The position numbers were made by a program, and so were the translations under genes. From Bacillus sp. FJAT-22090 (lineage in GTDB: Bacteria; Bacillota; Bacilli; Bacillales_A; Planococcaceae): DNA of 64,000 bases. Positions 7,499 through 16,585 of this stretch are shown here, piece by piece. The notes under the pieces were generated by a model. It searched no databases. It was given only the letters and a program-made list of their open reading frames with translations, and was not told the origin of the DNA. The DNA is taken from contig NZ_CP012601.1 of the NCBI RefSeq assembly GCF_001278755.1, positions 2,542,001 to 2,606,000 of the forward strand. Reading direction: 5' to 3'. How positions within the stretch are numbered: position 1 is the first letter of the stretch; each line of letters begins with the position of its first letter.

Positions 7499-8185
7499 AT
7501 GACTTTACCAATGGAACGACACGTTTTGGTCGTATTCCCTCATCCAGATGACGAAGCTTTCGGTGTTTCTGGTACGATTGCTACATATATAAAACAGGGA
7601 ATTCCCGTAACATATGCTTGCTTAACGTTAGGAGAAATGGGAAGAAACTTAGGCAACCCTCCGTTTGCAACACGCGAAACACTACCTCAAATTCGAAAAC
7701 AAGAACTTCTTGCTTCTGCAAAGTCTATGGGTGTGACAGACCTTCGAATGATGGGTCTTCGCGACAAAACAGTAGAATTTGAAGATGATGAAAAAATGGT
7801 AGAAATGATGGAGAATTTAATAAAAGACACAAACCCTTCTCTAGTTATTACATTCTATCCAAACTATGCAGTACATCCTGATCATGACGCTACTGGTCGT
7901 GCGATGATACGAGCTGTCCGTCGTATGCCAGAAGAAAAACGTCCTACAGTATATGCACTTGCGTTTTCAAACAATTCAAGAGAAGTTCTTGGAGAGCCAG
8001 ACGTAATTCATAATATTAAAGAATCAAAAGAAGAAAAAATGGGTTCCATGAGAGCACATATTTCTCAAACAGCTTGGATGCTCGAGGAAATGGAGAAACG
8101 GTTAGCAGATGGTGAACCAGAAGCAGAAAATTGGCTTCATTATGAACGTTTCTATACGTACAATTTTAGTAAAGATTTCGAATAA
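7499..8185 (+). CDS. bshB2: Bacillithiol biosynthesis deacetylase BshB2
   Basis: A zinc-dependent PIG-L/LmbE-family deacetylase that removes acetyl from GlcNAc-malate in bacillithiol synthesis and may also act on bacillithiol conjugates. In 228 residues it has the metal/catalytic motif HPDDEAFG (His15, Asp17, Asp18) and the second metal site YAVHPDHDATG. The association with yojF marks it as BshB2 rather than BshB1. An AAGGAGG site lies just before the ATG. Confidence 0.93.
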   Translation: MTLPMERHVLVVFPHPDDEAFGVSGTIATYIKQGIPVTYACLTLGEMGRNLGNPPFATRETLPQIRKQELLASAKSMGVTDLRMMGLRDKTVEFEDDEKMVEMMENLIKDTNPSLVITFYPNYAVHPDHDATGRAMIRAVRRMPEEKRPTVYALAFSNNSREVLGEPDVIHNIKESKEEKMGSMRAHISQTAWMLEEMEKRLADGEPEAENWLHYERFYTYNFSKDFE

Positions 8186-8292
8186 TGGAACATAACGCAA
8201 TCCTATAGACTTCCCATATTAAATGAATTAATATGTATGAATGATTACACCAAACGCATATTTATTCATTTACAGAAAGTTGGTCTAACACT

Positions 8293-9633
8293 TTGAAAAA
8301 GTTTTCACTGTCTACTTGGTTTCTATTCCTACTACCTTCTATAGTAGGTGTAATATTATTTATGATTCCTTTGCCAATTGAAGGAGCAACACAAATTCCC
8401 ATTGCTTATTTTGCTAGTCTTCTTGCAGGAGTATTAGAACCAGTTATTCACTGGGTTTCGCTCGTAACAATGTCGATAGCAGCAATAGGTTCAGTGATGT
8501 TTTTATTCGTACCTAAAAAGAATACATTTATTAATAATCTCTTTAAAGTAACCCCATTTTGGACCGTGACTCGTGTCATTGGAGCTATTTTTGCTTATAT
8601 GATTGTTTTTGAAGTGGGACCGGAAGTCGTTCGTAATGAAAATACAGGTGGAATGTTATTAAGCCCTGATGGTTTGGTGTCCTTCCTATTTACTATTTTC
8701 TTGTTTGCGGGATTATTACTACCACTCTTATTGAATTTCGGATTACTAGAGTTTTTTGGTACGATGATGGTGAAAATCATGCGTCCATTGTTCAAACTTC
8801 CTGGTCGTTCTGCAGTTGATGCCTTAACTTCATGGGTAGGCGATGGAACAATTGGGGTTTTACTAACAAGCAGACAGTATGAGGAAGGTTACTACACGAA
8901 AAAAGAAGCGGCAATTATCGGTTCTACTTTTTCAGTAGTATCCATTACCTTTTGTATAGTCGTTCTCGAAGAAGTAGGACTATCCAATTACTTTATCCCT
9001 TATTACTTGACTGTTTTATTGTGTGGGGTTGTTCTAGCTTTTATTATGCCAAGAATCTATCCACTTGCCGGCAAGGAAGAAAACCATATTGACGGTCGTC
9101 CGTTAGACTTAGAGGCGGAAAAACACCCAGAAAATTATAATGCAATTACGCATGGCTTAGAAAATGCATTGAACACTGCGAATCGTAATAGATCTATTTA
9201 TAAATTCTTTTCAGATGGCTATAAAAATGTAATTGATATGTATATTGGCGTGGCACCGGTTGTTTTAGCATTCGGTACGATTGCATTAATGCTTGCGGAA
9301 TATACTTCTGTCTTTACTATACTTGGTAAACCATTTGAGCCTTTATTAATGCTATTCGGAATTCCTGAAGCTGCAGCAGCAGCACAAACGATGGTCGTTG
9401 GATTTGCTGACATGTTCTTGCCTTCTATTTTAGGTGCATCTATTGACTCTGAGATGACTCGTTTCTTTATCGCAACCATGTCTGTTACGCAGTTAATATA
9501 CATGTCTGAAGTAGGTGGCTTGTTACTCGGCTCGAAAATTCCTGTTAACTTTAAAGATTTAATCGTTATTTTCTTGCTGCGTACACTTATTTCATTCCCT
9601 ATCATTGCATTAGTTGCACATTTATTATTCTAA
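8293..9633 (+). CDS. YjiH family membrane protein (nucleoside-recognition Gate domains)
   Basis: A 446-residue polytopic membrane protein of the YjiH family with Gate (nucleoside recognition) domains; the substrate is unknown. About nine to ten hydrophobic segments are visible. Conserved stretches include LPGRSAVDALTSWVGDGTIGVLLTSRQYEEGYYT with the polar Gate motif and, in the second half, VVGFADMFLPSILGA. The start is a TTG at 8293 (LKKFSLSTW) with a weak site (AGAAAGTTGG); the next ATG would cut into the first helix. It stands alone, ending at the strong hairpin 9676-9718. Confidence 0.85.
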   Translation: MKKFSLSTWFLFLLPSIVGVILFMIPLPIEGATQIPIAYFASLLAGVLEPVIHWVSLVTMSIAAIGSVMFLFVPKKNTFINNLFKVTPFWTVTRVIGAIFAYMIVFEVGPEVVRNENTGGMLLSPDGLVSFLFTIFLFAGLLLPLLLNFGLLEFFGTMMVKIMRPLFKLPGRSAVDALTSWVGDGTIGVLLTSRQYEEGYYTKKEAAIIGSTFSVVSITFCIVVLEEVGLSNYFIPYYLTVLLCGVVLAFIMPRIYPLAGKEENHIDGRPLDLEAEKHPENYNAITHGLENALNTANRNRSIYKFFSDGYKNVIDMYIGVAPVVLAFGTIALMLAEYTSVFTILGKPFEPLLMLFGIPEAAAAAQTMVVGFADMFLPSILGASIDSEMTRFFIATMSVTQLIYMSEVGGLLLGSKIPVNFKDLIVIFLLRTLISFPIIALVAHLLF

Positions 9634-9675
9634 AAATCGTACACTTTCAATACTGATTTCAATTGTTTTTACTTT

Positions 9676-9718
9676 GAAGGGTTGGTCGTGACTATTTATC
9701 ACGACCAACCCTTCTTTT
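9676..9718 (+). terminator. Strong terminator hairpin after the YjiH-type gene
   Basis: A 16-bp perfect stem (GAAGGGTTGGTCGTGA with its complement), 7-base loop and T-rich tail. A close relative of this hairpin with the same downstream TAATCTT occurs at 52795, where no gene ends. Confidence 0.93.
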
Positions 9719-9744
9719 ATCTGTAATCTTGTGGCGTACGTCAA

Positions 9745-9790
9745 AAAAAGCAGCGAGTCCTTTTACAAGGAACCTGCTGCTTTTTTTATT
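9745..9790 (-). terminator. Terminator overlapping the end of tdh
   Basis: AAAAAAGCAGC / GCTGCTTTTTT outer stem with inner GGTTCCTT / AAAAGGA pairing. The tdh stop codon (9763) is inside the structure, so the stem also encodes the last residues. Confidence 0.85.
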
Positions 9791-10722
9791 GTCAATTTTT
9801 CAAGCATATCTTTCGTCATCGCATCTAAATCATATTTATAAGTGAATCCCCACTCTGCTTCTGCTGCTGATGCATCAATCGAATCTGGCCAGCTATCTGC
9901 AATCGCTTGACGTACTGGATCTACCTCGTAGTTGATTGTAAATGTCGGAATAACCTTTTTAATGGATGCAGCAATTTGCTCGGGCTCGAAACTCATTGCC
10001 GTAACATTAAAAGCGTTACGATGAATTAACTTAGACCCATCTGCCTCCATTAAATCCACGATAGATTGAAGCGCATCAGGCATATACATCATATCCATGA
10101 ATGTCCCTGCAGCAATATATGATGTGTATTTCCCTTCCTCTAATGCCTTATAATAAATATCTACCGCATAATCGGTTGTACCCCCACCAGGTAAAGTTTC
10201 GTTTGAAATCAAACCTGGAAAACGGACGCTTCGAGTATCTAAACCAAATTTATGAAAGTAATAGTCACAAAGAAGTTCTCCTGATACCTTATTCACTCCA
10301 TACATAGTAGTTGGACGTTGCAGAGTATCCTGAGGTGTATTCTTTTTAGGTGTTGAAGGTCCAAATGCACCGATAGAACTTGGTGTAAAAAACTGCATAT
10401 TTAAATCACGTGAAGCTTCCAGTGCATTCACCAATCCACCCATGTTTAAGTTCCATGCAAGCAACGGCTTAGCTTCTGCAGTAGCCGATAAAAGTGCTGC
10501 CATATGAATCATCGTATCTGCTTGAAAATCTTTTGCCAACTCATGCATTTTTTCTCCATCTGTTACATCGAGAATTTTAAACGGTCCACTTTCGGACACT
10601 GCTGATGAAAGGTTCCTTACATCGGTCGCCAATACATTATCAGCACCATACTCATTTCGAAGTTTTGTGACTAGTTCCGAACCAATCTGTCCTAAAGCAC
10701 CAGTAACCATTATCTTTTTCAT
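9763..10722 (-). CDS. tdh: L-threonine 3-dehydrogenase, NAD-epimerase-like type
   Basis: Oxidises L-threonine to 2-amino-3-ketobutyrate with NAD. The 319-residue protein is a short-chain/epimerase-fold enzyme: N-terminal NAD-binding [10 protein letters not shown], Ser in [14 protein letters not shown] and the catalytic Tyr-x3-Lys in [10 protein letters not shown]. The [22 protein letters not shown] stretch is typical of the epimerase-like threonine dehydrogenases rather than of UDP-sugar epimerases. The frame is open to 10806, but GAAAGGAAG precedes the ATG at 10722. kbl lies upstream on the same strand, completing the pathway to glycine and acetyl-CoA, though a terminator separates them. Confidence 0.9.
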   Translation of the reverse strand: MKKIMVTGALGQIGSELVTKLRNEYGADNVLATDVRNLSSAVSESGPFKILDVTDGEKMHELAKDFQADTMIHMAALLSATAEAKPLLAWNLNMGGLVNALEASRDLNMQFFTPSSIGAFGPSTPKKNTPQDTLQRPTTMYGVNKVSGELLCDYYFHKFGLDTRSVRFPGLISNETLPGGGTTDYAVDIYYKALEEGKYTSYIAAGTFMDMMYMPDALQSIVDLMEADGSKLIHRNAFNVTAMSFEPEQIAASIKKVIPTFTINYEVDPVRQAIADSWPDSIDASAAEAEWGFTYKYDLDAMTKDMLEKLTIKKAAGSL

Positions 10723-10904
10723 ATAACTTTTCTTCCTTTCAAAAACAATTGTATTTATGGGAAGTACAAACTTCTTCTTAAGAACGTTGATATAACAATA
10801 TTTCAATAAATTTTATTATACGCTGTTCGTTGGTGATATACAACAAGTGAATTTATTTAGATTTGTATGTAGCTTATGCAAAAGGTTTAAATTAGAGCTT
10901 AATA

Positions 10905-10933
10905 GAAAAAAGCAGCCATATAAATGGCTGCTT
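10905..10933 (-). terminator. Terminator between kbl and tdh
   Basis: AGCAGCCAT / ATGGCTGCT stem with a 4-base loop and six T when read on the minus strand, 15 bases after the kbl stop. It would make kbl and tdh separate or partly uncoupled units. Confidence 0.88.
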
Positions 10934-10947
10934 TCCCTTTAATTTTT

Positions 10948-12144
10948 TTATGAAATTACCCCAAGCTCTTTCCCTACTTTTTCATATATACCTAATGCTT
11001 CGTCGAGCATTTCTTTTGTGTGTGCTGCAGTTGGCATGTTCCGAACTCGGCCTGTGCCTTTTGGTACGGTTGGGAAGACGATAGATTTTGCGTATACACC
11101 TTCTTCAAATAATCGTTTGGAGAATTGTTGCGTCAGTTTTTCATCTCCAATGATACATGGTGTGATCGGTGTCTCAGAAGCACCAATATTGAAACCAAGT
11201 TTAGATAATCCGGCTTTCAAGTAGTCTCCATTTTCCCAAAGCTTATCGTGTAACTCTGTAGAGTCTATAATCATTTGAACAGCAGCTGTAATTGCTGCTA
11301 CGTCACCAGGTGGTAGGGCAGTGGAAAATAAAAACGGACGGGAACGAACTTTTAACCAGTCGATTAAATCCTTTTTACCTGCAACATATCCACCTACTAC
11401 TCCGATTGCTTTAGATAGCGTTCCGATTTGGAAATCGATTTCTTTCTCTAAACCAAAATGCTTTACAGTTCCTTTCCCTTTTCCTGTAACACCTGACCCG
11501 TGTGCGTCGTCAACATACGTAATGAGGTCGAATTCTTTTGCAATTTCTACGATTTCAGGAAGTTTTGCAATATCCCCGTCCATAGAAAATACGCCATCTG
11601 TGATGACCATTACTTTATTGTATAAGCCAGATTCAGTTGCCTCTTTTGCTTTTGCACGTAAATCATCCATATCCGAGTGGTTGAAAGCGATTATTTTCGC
11701 TTTCGAAAGTCGGCAACCGTCAATAATTGATGCATGGTTTAATTGATCTGAAAGGATCGCATCATTTTTGTCCATAACAGCTGAAATTGCGGCCATATTA
11801 CAGTTAAACCCTGATTGATAGGAAATTGCTGCTTCCGTTCCTTTAAACTCTGCCAGCTTTTTCTCTAGCTTAATATGAAGATCCAAAGTTCCATTAATTG
11901 TACGAACTGCTCCTGCTCCTACCCCGTACTTGTCCACCGCGTCTTTTGCAATGCGTTTTAGTTCTGGATTCGTTGCTAGACCCAAGTAATTATTAGAAGA
12001 TAGGTTTATCAGTTCAGAACCATTTACAGTTATCTTCGCTCCGTTTGGGCCTTCTACTGGGTCGATTTCGTTATATAGCCCTTGGTTTTTCAATGCATCT
12101 AAGTTTTCTTTTAAAAAATTGTTTAATACGTTTGACAAGGTCAT
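10948..12144 (-). CDS. kbl: Glycine C-acetyltransferase (2-amino-3-ketobutyrate CoA ligase)
   Basis: A PLP enzyme of the alpha-oxoamine synthase family, cleaving 2-amino-3-ketobutyrate with CoA into glycine and acetyl-CoA. The 398-residue protein has [24 protein letters not shown], the cofactor residues in [11 protein letters not shown] (Asp212, His215) and the Schiff-base lysine Lys245 in [13 protein letters not shown]. Length is standard. BioF is the closest alternative, but the neighbouring threonine dehydrogenase decides for Kbl. A TTTGAAAGGAAG-like site precedes the ATG. Confidence 0.93.
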   Translation of the reverse strand: MTLSNVLNNFLKENLDALKNQGLYNEIDPVEGPNGAKITVNGSELINLSSNNYLGLATNPELKRIAKDAVDKYGVGAGAVRTINGTLDLHIKLEKKLAEFKGTEAAISYQSGFNCNMAAISAVMDKNDAILSDQLNHASIIDGCRLSKAKIIAFNHSDMDDLRAKAKEATESGLYNKVMVITDGVFSMDGDIAKLPEIVEIAKEFDLITYVDDAHGSGVTGKGKGTVKHFGLEKEIDFQIGTLSKAIGVVGGYVAGKKDLIDWLKVRSRPFLFSTALPPGDVAAITAAVQMIIDSTELHDKLWENGDYLKAGLSKLGFNIGASETPITPCIIGDEKLTQQFSKRLFEEGVYAKSIVFPTVPKGTGRVRNMPTAAHTKEMLDEALGIYEKVGKELGVIS

Positions 12145-12194
12145 CTTCCTTTCAAGCGAAATAGTCTTTTCTATCTTACCATGATTAAAGCAAA

Positions 12195-12229
12195 AATAAA
12201 AAAACCGCTGACTAACATCAACGGTTTTG
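12195..12229 (-). terminator. Terminator after the P-loop protein gene
   Basis: AAAACCG-TGA / TCA-CGGTTTT stem; on the minus strand it is followed by eight T. About 75 bases after the stop at 12302. Confidence 0.85.
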
Positions 12230-12301
12230 TGTTTGATAGGGAATTGGTTAGTTAAAATATTCTTCCATATTCCTCAAATATCTTAAGTTGATTGAAGAAT
12301 G

Positions 12302-13369
12302 CTAATAAGTACCAACAGTCTCTATCATTTTATTTTGCAATTCTGTCCATTTATCTTCATCAATGGCACTATCGTATAGTTTCTTAATAACCTTTAAATC
12401 TCCTGCATACGTCGATATATAGTCTTGTGCAAGTTGCATCTCTTCTGAATATCTATGTTTCACTTCTGCAATCTTTTCTTCATTCACTAAGGATTGGTCT
12501 ATATGAGGAAAGAAGTCAACTATTTCATCCCCTTCTCTTTCAGGCTCGTAAACGTGTGGACTGGTTGCGTCTACCAAACACATTTGTAACTCTGGAACGA
12601 CAATTCCGTCTACGCTATTTGAATCCAACCCGCACCAAATAAGACGAGTATCTAATCCATGTTTCGTAGCTTCTTCTCCAAAGCTTTTGATGAAAGAAGA
12701 CTTTCCACTACCAGGTAATCCCTTTATAAACAAACGGGACTTTAAGTTTTTAGAAATGGATTGTAACGTATCCTTAGCACCTACTGGAGTAAGTGATCCC
12801 ATTAAACGATGCGTTACTGTTGGTTTCTTTTGAAGTGCTACATTACCAATCGCTGTCTTTTTTAATTGTGTCAGCAAATTGTTTATGCCATCCCATTGAA
12901 TAGCAGGATGGGTGAGTTGCTCCCACTCATCATGAATTACCTTTGCACGACTTAATGCTTGGAGCCCTTTTGTTAACCATACCTCATTCGCAATTTGCTT
13001 ATCACGAACAAGTGGACCGATATCATGAAGTTTTCTTTCATCGTAAGCATTATAATAAGGCACCCACTCATGTCCTGCGCCATAATAAGATGGATCTAAA
13101 GTATCTGTTTGTATATAAAGGGTTTTAGTATCCGTAATATACACTCCATCCAATACATCCTCTTGAAGGGGATCATAAAACCACTCCATATTATTCCCTC
13201 TTCGTAATGCTACATAGCCAATTTCCTTCAATATTTCTGTCAGTCGATAAGAGGTCGGTCCCTTTAAAAAGTAAACTTTTTTAGCTTCGTGTATGATTTC
13301 TTTATAAAAACTCTTAACTCCTTGGCCCGTATACGATTTCCCTATATAGTGTGTAATAGTACCGTTCAT
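12302..13369 (-). CDS. P-loop NTPase family protein, unknown role
   Basis: A 355-residue cytoplasmic protein. A clear Walker A, GLPGSGKSSF, lies in the second half (LFIKGLPGSGKSSFIKSFG), followed by a strand with LIWCGLDSNSVDG. Near the N-terminus VYFLKGPTSYRLTEIL looks like a second, degenerate P-loop, so the protein may be a tandem of two kinase-like domains. Several Bacillales carry such ATPases without known function. GAGAGGAT overlaps codons 4-6 of the longest frame, so the start is the ATG at 13369. It is flanked by unrelated genes and probably transcribed alone. Confidence 0.75.
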   Translation of the reverse strand: MNGTITHYIGKSYTGQGVKSFYKEIIHEAKKVYFLKGPTSYRLTEILKEIGYVALRRGNNMEWFYDPLQEDVLDGVYITDTKTLYIQTDTLDPSYYGAGHEWVPYYNAYDERKLHDIGPLVRDKQIANEVWLTKGLQALSRAKVIHDEWEQLTHPAIQWDGINNLLTQLKKTAIGNVALQKKPTVTHRLMGSLTPVGAKDTLQSISKNLKSRLFIKGLPGSGKSSFIKSFGEEATKHGLDTRLIWCGLDSNSVDGIVVPELQMCLVDATSPHVYEPEREGDEIVDFFPHIDQSLVNEEKIAEVKHRYSEEMQLAQDYISTYAGDLKVIKKLYDSAIDEDKWTELQNKMIETVGTY

Positions 13370-13430
13370 ATCATCATCCTCTCTATCTTTCATTCAATGG
13401 ATAATGTATGCTCACAAAAGTAGAATTATG

Positions 13431-13469
13431 AAAAAAAGCACTAAAAATCATTCCTGATTTTCAGCGCTT
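13431..13469 (-). terminator. Terminator overlapping the end of the YczE-type gene
   Basis: AAGC-CTGAAAATC pairs with GATTTTTAG-GCTT with one internal mismatch; seven T follow on the minus strand. The stop codon (13448) lies in the stem. Confidence 0.8.
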
Positions 13470-14101
13470 ACTTTTGCGAATGGTAATGTATAGCCACATA
13501 TTTGAAATAATAACTTTTGAGAGAGGGGTAAAGCATAGTGAACCAACTGCCCGAGCAATAATGCAATAATAACAGTTCCTACTCCTACTGGCCCTCCAAG
13601 AATCCACCCGACAAAACCTACAATCACTTCTAAACCTGTACGTACTTTTTTTATACTCCATCCCGTTTTGGCTATGATTAACAGCATGAGAGAATCTCGT
13701 GGTCCAGCCCCCACATTAGGAGATACATAGACACCAACACCAATGGCCATAACAATCACGCCAAGTATAAAAATTATTAGCTGACCTATAAAGCTCGTGA
13801 TATCTGGCAACAACCAATTAAACATATCAATGAAGGAACCAATGAAAAGTATATTTAGCCAGGTTCCTAATTGGGGAAATCTCTTCGTACCAATCATAGT
13901 TACGATCACGATAAATATCCCTGTAAGTATAGCCCACGTTCCAATCGATAACCCTAAGTGTCTAAATAGTCCAACATGCAAAACATCCCATGGACTTATC
14001 CCAAATTGTTGTCCTTTAATTGTCATCGAAATTCCTAATGACATGAGGGTGACGCCTGCTATAAAAAATGCCCAGCGCCAAATTAATTCCTTTTTCATCA
14101 A
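13448..14101 (-). CDS. YczE/YyaS/YitT family membrane protein
   Basis: A 217-residue integral membrane protein with five to six hydrophobic segments. The motifs FGISPWDVLHVGL and VGAGPRDSLMLL are characteristic of the YczE family (COG2364). Members are annotated as putative transporters or regulators of surfactin export; no substrate is established. The start MMKKELIWRW is at the first of two ATGs. It lies upstream of the P-loop gene on the same strand and downstream of a YbaK-type deacylase gene, without obvious linkage. Confidence 0.85.
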   Translation of the reverse strand: MMKKELIWRWAFFIAGVTLMSLGISMTIKGQQFGISPWDVLHVGLFRHLGLSIGTWAILTGIFIVIVTMIGTKRFPQLGTWLNILFIGSFIDMFNWLLPDITSFIGQLIIFILGVIVMAIGVGVYVSPNVGAGPRDSLMLLIIAKTGWSIKKVRTGLEVIVGFVGWILGGPVGVGTVIIALLLGQLVHYALPLSQKLLFQICGYTLPFAKVSAENQE

Positions 14102-14164
14102 TAATCAACTCATTTCATCTTTAAAAAACTATAATTTTAATTATATCTTTCTAGAGATGAAAAG

Positions 14165-14656
14165 CTATTCATTTTCATTTTTACTGATTGCCGCTACCTT
14201 TCCTTTTGTCATTTTAAGCAAATCGGCTAACATAAGTTTTACTTGTAGTCCTATTTTCCCACCACTTACAATGATAAACTCCATGTTATTAGCACTTATG
14301 TCAACAAGAGTAGGAAATAGTTTTTTCATTCCGAAGGGGGAGCATCCACCTCTTATATATCCTGTAGTCTGTAGCAAATCCTTTAGTGGTAGCAATTCTA
14401 CTTTTTTCTCCCCTACTACTTTTGCTACTTCCTTTAAATTTAGTTCTTTATCTACTGGTATAATACAAACAAAATATTTTTGTGGTCCTGCGGTGACAAT
14501 TAATGTTTTGAACACAACAAAAACGGGGTAGCCAATTTTTTTAGCTACAGTTACCCCGTCTACTTGATCTCCTGTTAACTCATATTCAATTAAATCAAAC
14601 GATATTTTTTGCTGTTCCAACATTCGAACAGCATTTGTTTTGTGTTTCTTCACCAT
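14165..14656 (-). CDS. YbaK-type aminoacyl-tRNA deacylase
   Basis: A 163-residue member of the YbaK/EbsC family, which hydrolyses mischarged Cys-tRNA(Pro) or Cys-tRNA(Cys). Supporting motifs: VDGVTVAKKIGYPVFVVFKTLIV with the invariant Lys, NLKEVAKVVGEKKVELLP and TGYIRGGCSPFGMKKLFPTLVD with the Gly-Gly-x-Ser-Pro catalytic loop. Full length for the family. It starts 12 bases after the stop of the coiled protein at 14669, so those two are probably co-transcribed. Confidence 0.9.
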   Translation of the reverse strand: MVKKHKTNAVRMLEQQKISFDLIEYELTGDQVDGVTVAKKIGYPVFVVFKTLIVTAGPQKYFVCIIPVDKELNLKEVAKVVGEKKVELLPLKDLLQTTGYIRGGCSPFGMKKLFPTLVDISANNMEFIIVSGGKIGLQVKLMLADLLKMTKGKVAAISKNENE

Positions 14657-14668
14657 AATTTGTTACTC

Positions 14669-15358
14669 CTAAGCTATTCGAAAGAAACTAGGCTGCATAT
14701 CTGTAAAACCATTGCGTTTCATTTGTACTTGATATGAATATTTGGCAATTGCCTGTTCTATTAATCGTTTTTTCTGTAAGTTCTCCAAATCCTCTTCTAA
14801 CACTTTTGGAGATTGAAAATCCGCTTGAACAGAGCGATTGAAAACAGCTGCTTCATCTTCTATTTGTCTTTTTACTTCCAACTCTATTTGACGGTTTGCT
14901 TCTTGATTTAATGTAATCTGTGATTGTACTTGCTGAATTTTTGCAGTAGCGCTAGCAGCAATTCTTACATCCTGTGGACTTGGATTGGCTGGCTCTAGTG
15001 CTGAGCTCCGTACTTTTTCTAAAAGCTCAATTGTTCTTTCAGGTGTTGGTCCACCAATCGTTTGCACAGAAAGGCTTGGTCCTTTAATGTCCAGAATATT
15101 TTGCTGTTTACTAGTAGCACTCTCTATTTGTTGAAATTCACGGACTGCAGCACTTACTTCTGGTGAATCAAGTTCTCTCTCTTTATTTCCTAGTAATAAA
15201 TCCTCTAATTCTGACAATGTAGGTACTTTCGGTTTAAAATACTCAGCTTGTCTTCGATATGCATCTCCTGCATCTTTACGTTGTATAGCTCTTTTCCTTT
15301 CTTCCAAGCTAGCAATCTGATGAGACATACCATTACTAGTAGATTTAACTATATTCAT
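14669..15358 (-). CDS. Unrecognised helical protein, 229 aa
   Basis: No family recognised. The sequence is mostly polar and helical with no signal peptide or membrane segment. Features: N-terminal SLEERKRAIQRKDAG, a middle Pro/Ser-rich linker (about 95-125), then a long helix rich in Gln and Glu (KIQQVQSQITLNQEANRQIELEV) and a C-terminal helix ENLQKKRLIEQAIAKYSYQV. The C-terminal half could form a coiled coil. Codon use looks like the neighbours. A YbaK-type gene follows at 12 bases, suggesting an operon, but gives no functional hint. Confidence 0.7.
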   Translation of the reverse strand: MNIVKSTSNGMSHQIASLEERKRAIQRKDAGDAYRRQAEYFKPKVPTLSELEDLLLGNKERELDSPEVSAAVREFQQIESATSKQQNILDIKGPSLSVQTIGGPTPERTIELLEKVRSSALEPANPSPQDVRIAASATAKIQQVQSQITLNQEANRQIELEVKRQIEDEAAVFNRSVQADFQSPKVLEEDLENLQKKRLIEQAIAKYSYQVQMKRNGFTDMQPSFFRIA

Positions 15359-15473
15359 ATAGGGTCACCCCTTTCTTAAAATTCTTCTATTTATCATTCT
15401 ACCACTTTATCTGAATAATCAATCTTACTATAGTCATAAAGTTGTTCAAGCATATTTCTAGGACGAAAGAATC

Positions 15474-15522
15474 AAAAAAAGATGTTAAGAAAGCCTCTTT
15501 TCGACTTTTTTAACATCTTTTC
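15474..15522 (-). terminator. Terminator after the four-helix copper protein gene
   Basis: Twelve-bp stem AAAAGATGTTAA / TTAACATCTTTT with a 22-base loop that folds further; T-run on the minus strand. 14 bases after the stop at 15536. Confidence 0.85.
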
Positions 15523-15535
15523 AAGAAATATTGAC

Positions 15536-15862
15536 TTAAAGACTTCTCATGCGACACGCTTCTGCACATTTTAGGCAAGCTTCCGCACATTTTTTACAAT
15601 GTTCATGGTCGTGTTTCGCACATTCACGAGCACAGCTTTCACATATATCCGCGCAAAGTCGACAAATTTCTTTTACAAAAGGGCTATTTGTAGTCATTGC
15701 TTGTATCGCAAATGCACAGGCATCAGCACACGCGCGGTCTAATTGTATACATCCCGCCATCATTTTTATGTCATCTTCTCTTAAACAAGCATCAAAACAT
15801 GTATTGCAAGCCTTGAGACATTCTATACAAGCTTCTAGACATTCATCATATTTAGAATTCAT
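15536..15862 (-). CDS. Four-helix-bundle Cys-rich copper-binding protein (Csp-like)
   Basis: A 108-residue protein of the DUF326/Csp family, which stores Cu(I) on Cys residues lining a four-helix bundle. Cys recur along each helix: CLEACIECLKACNTCFDAC, CIQLDRACADAC, CRLCADICESCARECAK and CKKCAEACLKCAEACR, about 20 in all, with His-rich KHDHEHC between helices 3 and 4. No signal peptide, so a cytosolic Csp3/YhjQ-type protein is likely. The position next to the YdhK lipoprotein and copA-copZ-csoR supports a role in copper buffering. A GGAGG site precedes the ATG. A CsoR box was not found in front of it. Confidence 0.9.
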   Translation of the reverse strand: MNSKYDECLEACIECLKACNTCFDACLREDDIKMMAGCIQLDRACADACAFAIQAMTTNSPFVKEICRLCADICESCARECAKHDHEHCKKCAEACLKCAEACRMRSL

Positions 15863-15923
15863 GTACTCACCTCCTTATAGTATAATTTCCTATAAGAAAT
15901 GAGTTCAAACCGAATATGAAGAG

Positions 15924-16478
15924 TTATTTTGATGTTAGCTCACTTTCTGTTACCCATTTATGATTTTTTACTTCTTCTCCACCAGTCGTTGGAGTGTAAT
16001 CTACCATATATACAGTAGTTTTTTCAGATGACTCTATTGTTCCTTTTGCTCCATCCATCCCTTCCATATGACTGGCCTCTATTGTGACTTCGGTTCCTGG
16101 TTCTAATGTTTTGCGACCAGCATTTTTAATTTCTTCTTGAATGATCCATTTATGGTTCTCTACTTTTTCACCTCCAGTAGTTGGAGTATAAGAAATTACA
16201 TAAGCAGTCGTATTATAAGCTCCTACAATCGTCGCTTCTGCATCTTTCATGCCATTCATGTGATCCGTTTTCAAAATTGCTTTACTTTCAACCGGGTAGG
16301 TCGGATTATCTGCCTCTTTTAAACCAGCAGGAATCACACCTGAGCTAGAATGATTCATTTCTGAATGGTTCATATCATGGCCCTCAGTTGTACTTGGCTC
16401 CTCTTTGTTATTTCCACATGCCACCAACGTAAATATAGTAAGTAGCGAAACTAATCCTAACAAAAACTTTATCTTCAT
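15924..16478 (-). CDS. YdhK family lipoprotein with two DUF1541 repeats
   Basis: A 184-residue lipoprotein: signal peptide with lipobox LVAC and lipidated Cys21, a His/Met-rich linker (HDMNHSEMNHSS), then two DUF1541 repeats of about 60 residues, each with HMNGM or HMEGM, a Tyr-Thr-Pro-Thr-Thr-Gly-Gly motif and NHKW. The His/Met clusters suggest extracellular Cu(I)/Cu(II) binding, in keeping with the copper genes on both sides. The biochemical role of YdhK proteins is not proven. It lies 107 bases downstream of copA on the same strand. Confidence 0.88.
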   Translation of the reverse strand: MKIKFLLGLVSLLTIFTLVACGNNKEEPSTTEGHDMNHSEMNHSSSGVIPAGLKEADNPTYPVESKAILKTDHMNGMKDAEATIVGAYNTTAYVISYTPTTGGEKVENHKWIIQEEIKNAGRKTLEPGTEVTIEASHMEGMDGAKGTIESSEKTTVYMVDYTPTTGGEEVKNHKWVTESELTSK

Positions 16479-16585
16479 CGTATTCCTCCTTATAGCTATT
16501 TTTTCCCTTTATTAATTTTAATAAAACAAGAAGACTATTCCTTTTATGGATACGAGTTCTTCACAATAGTAATTGCTCGTTAAAT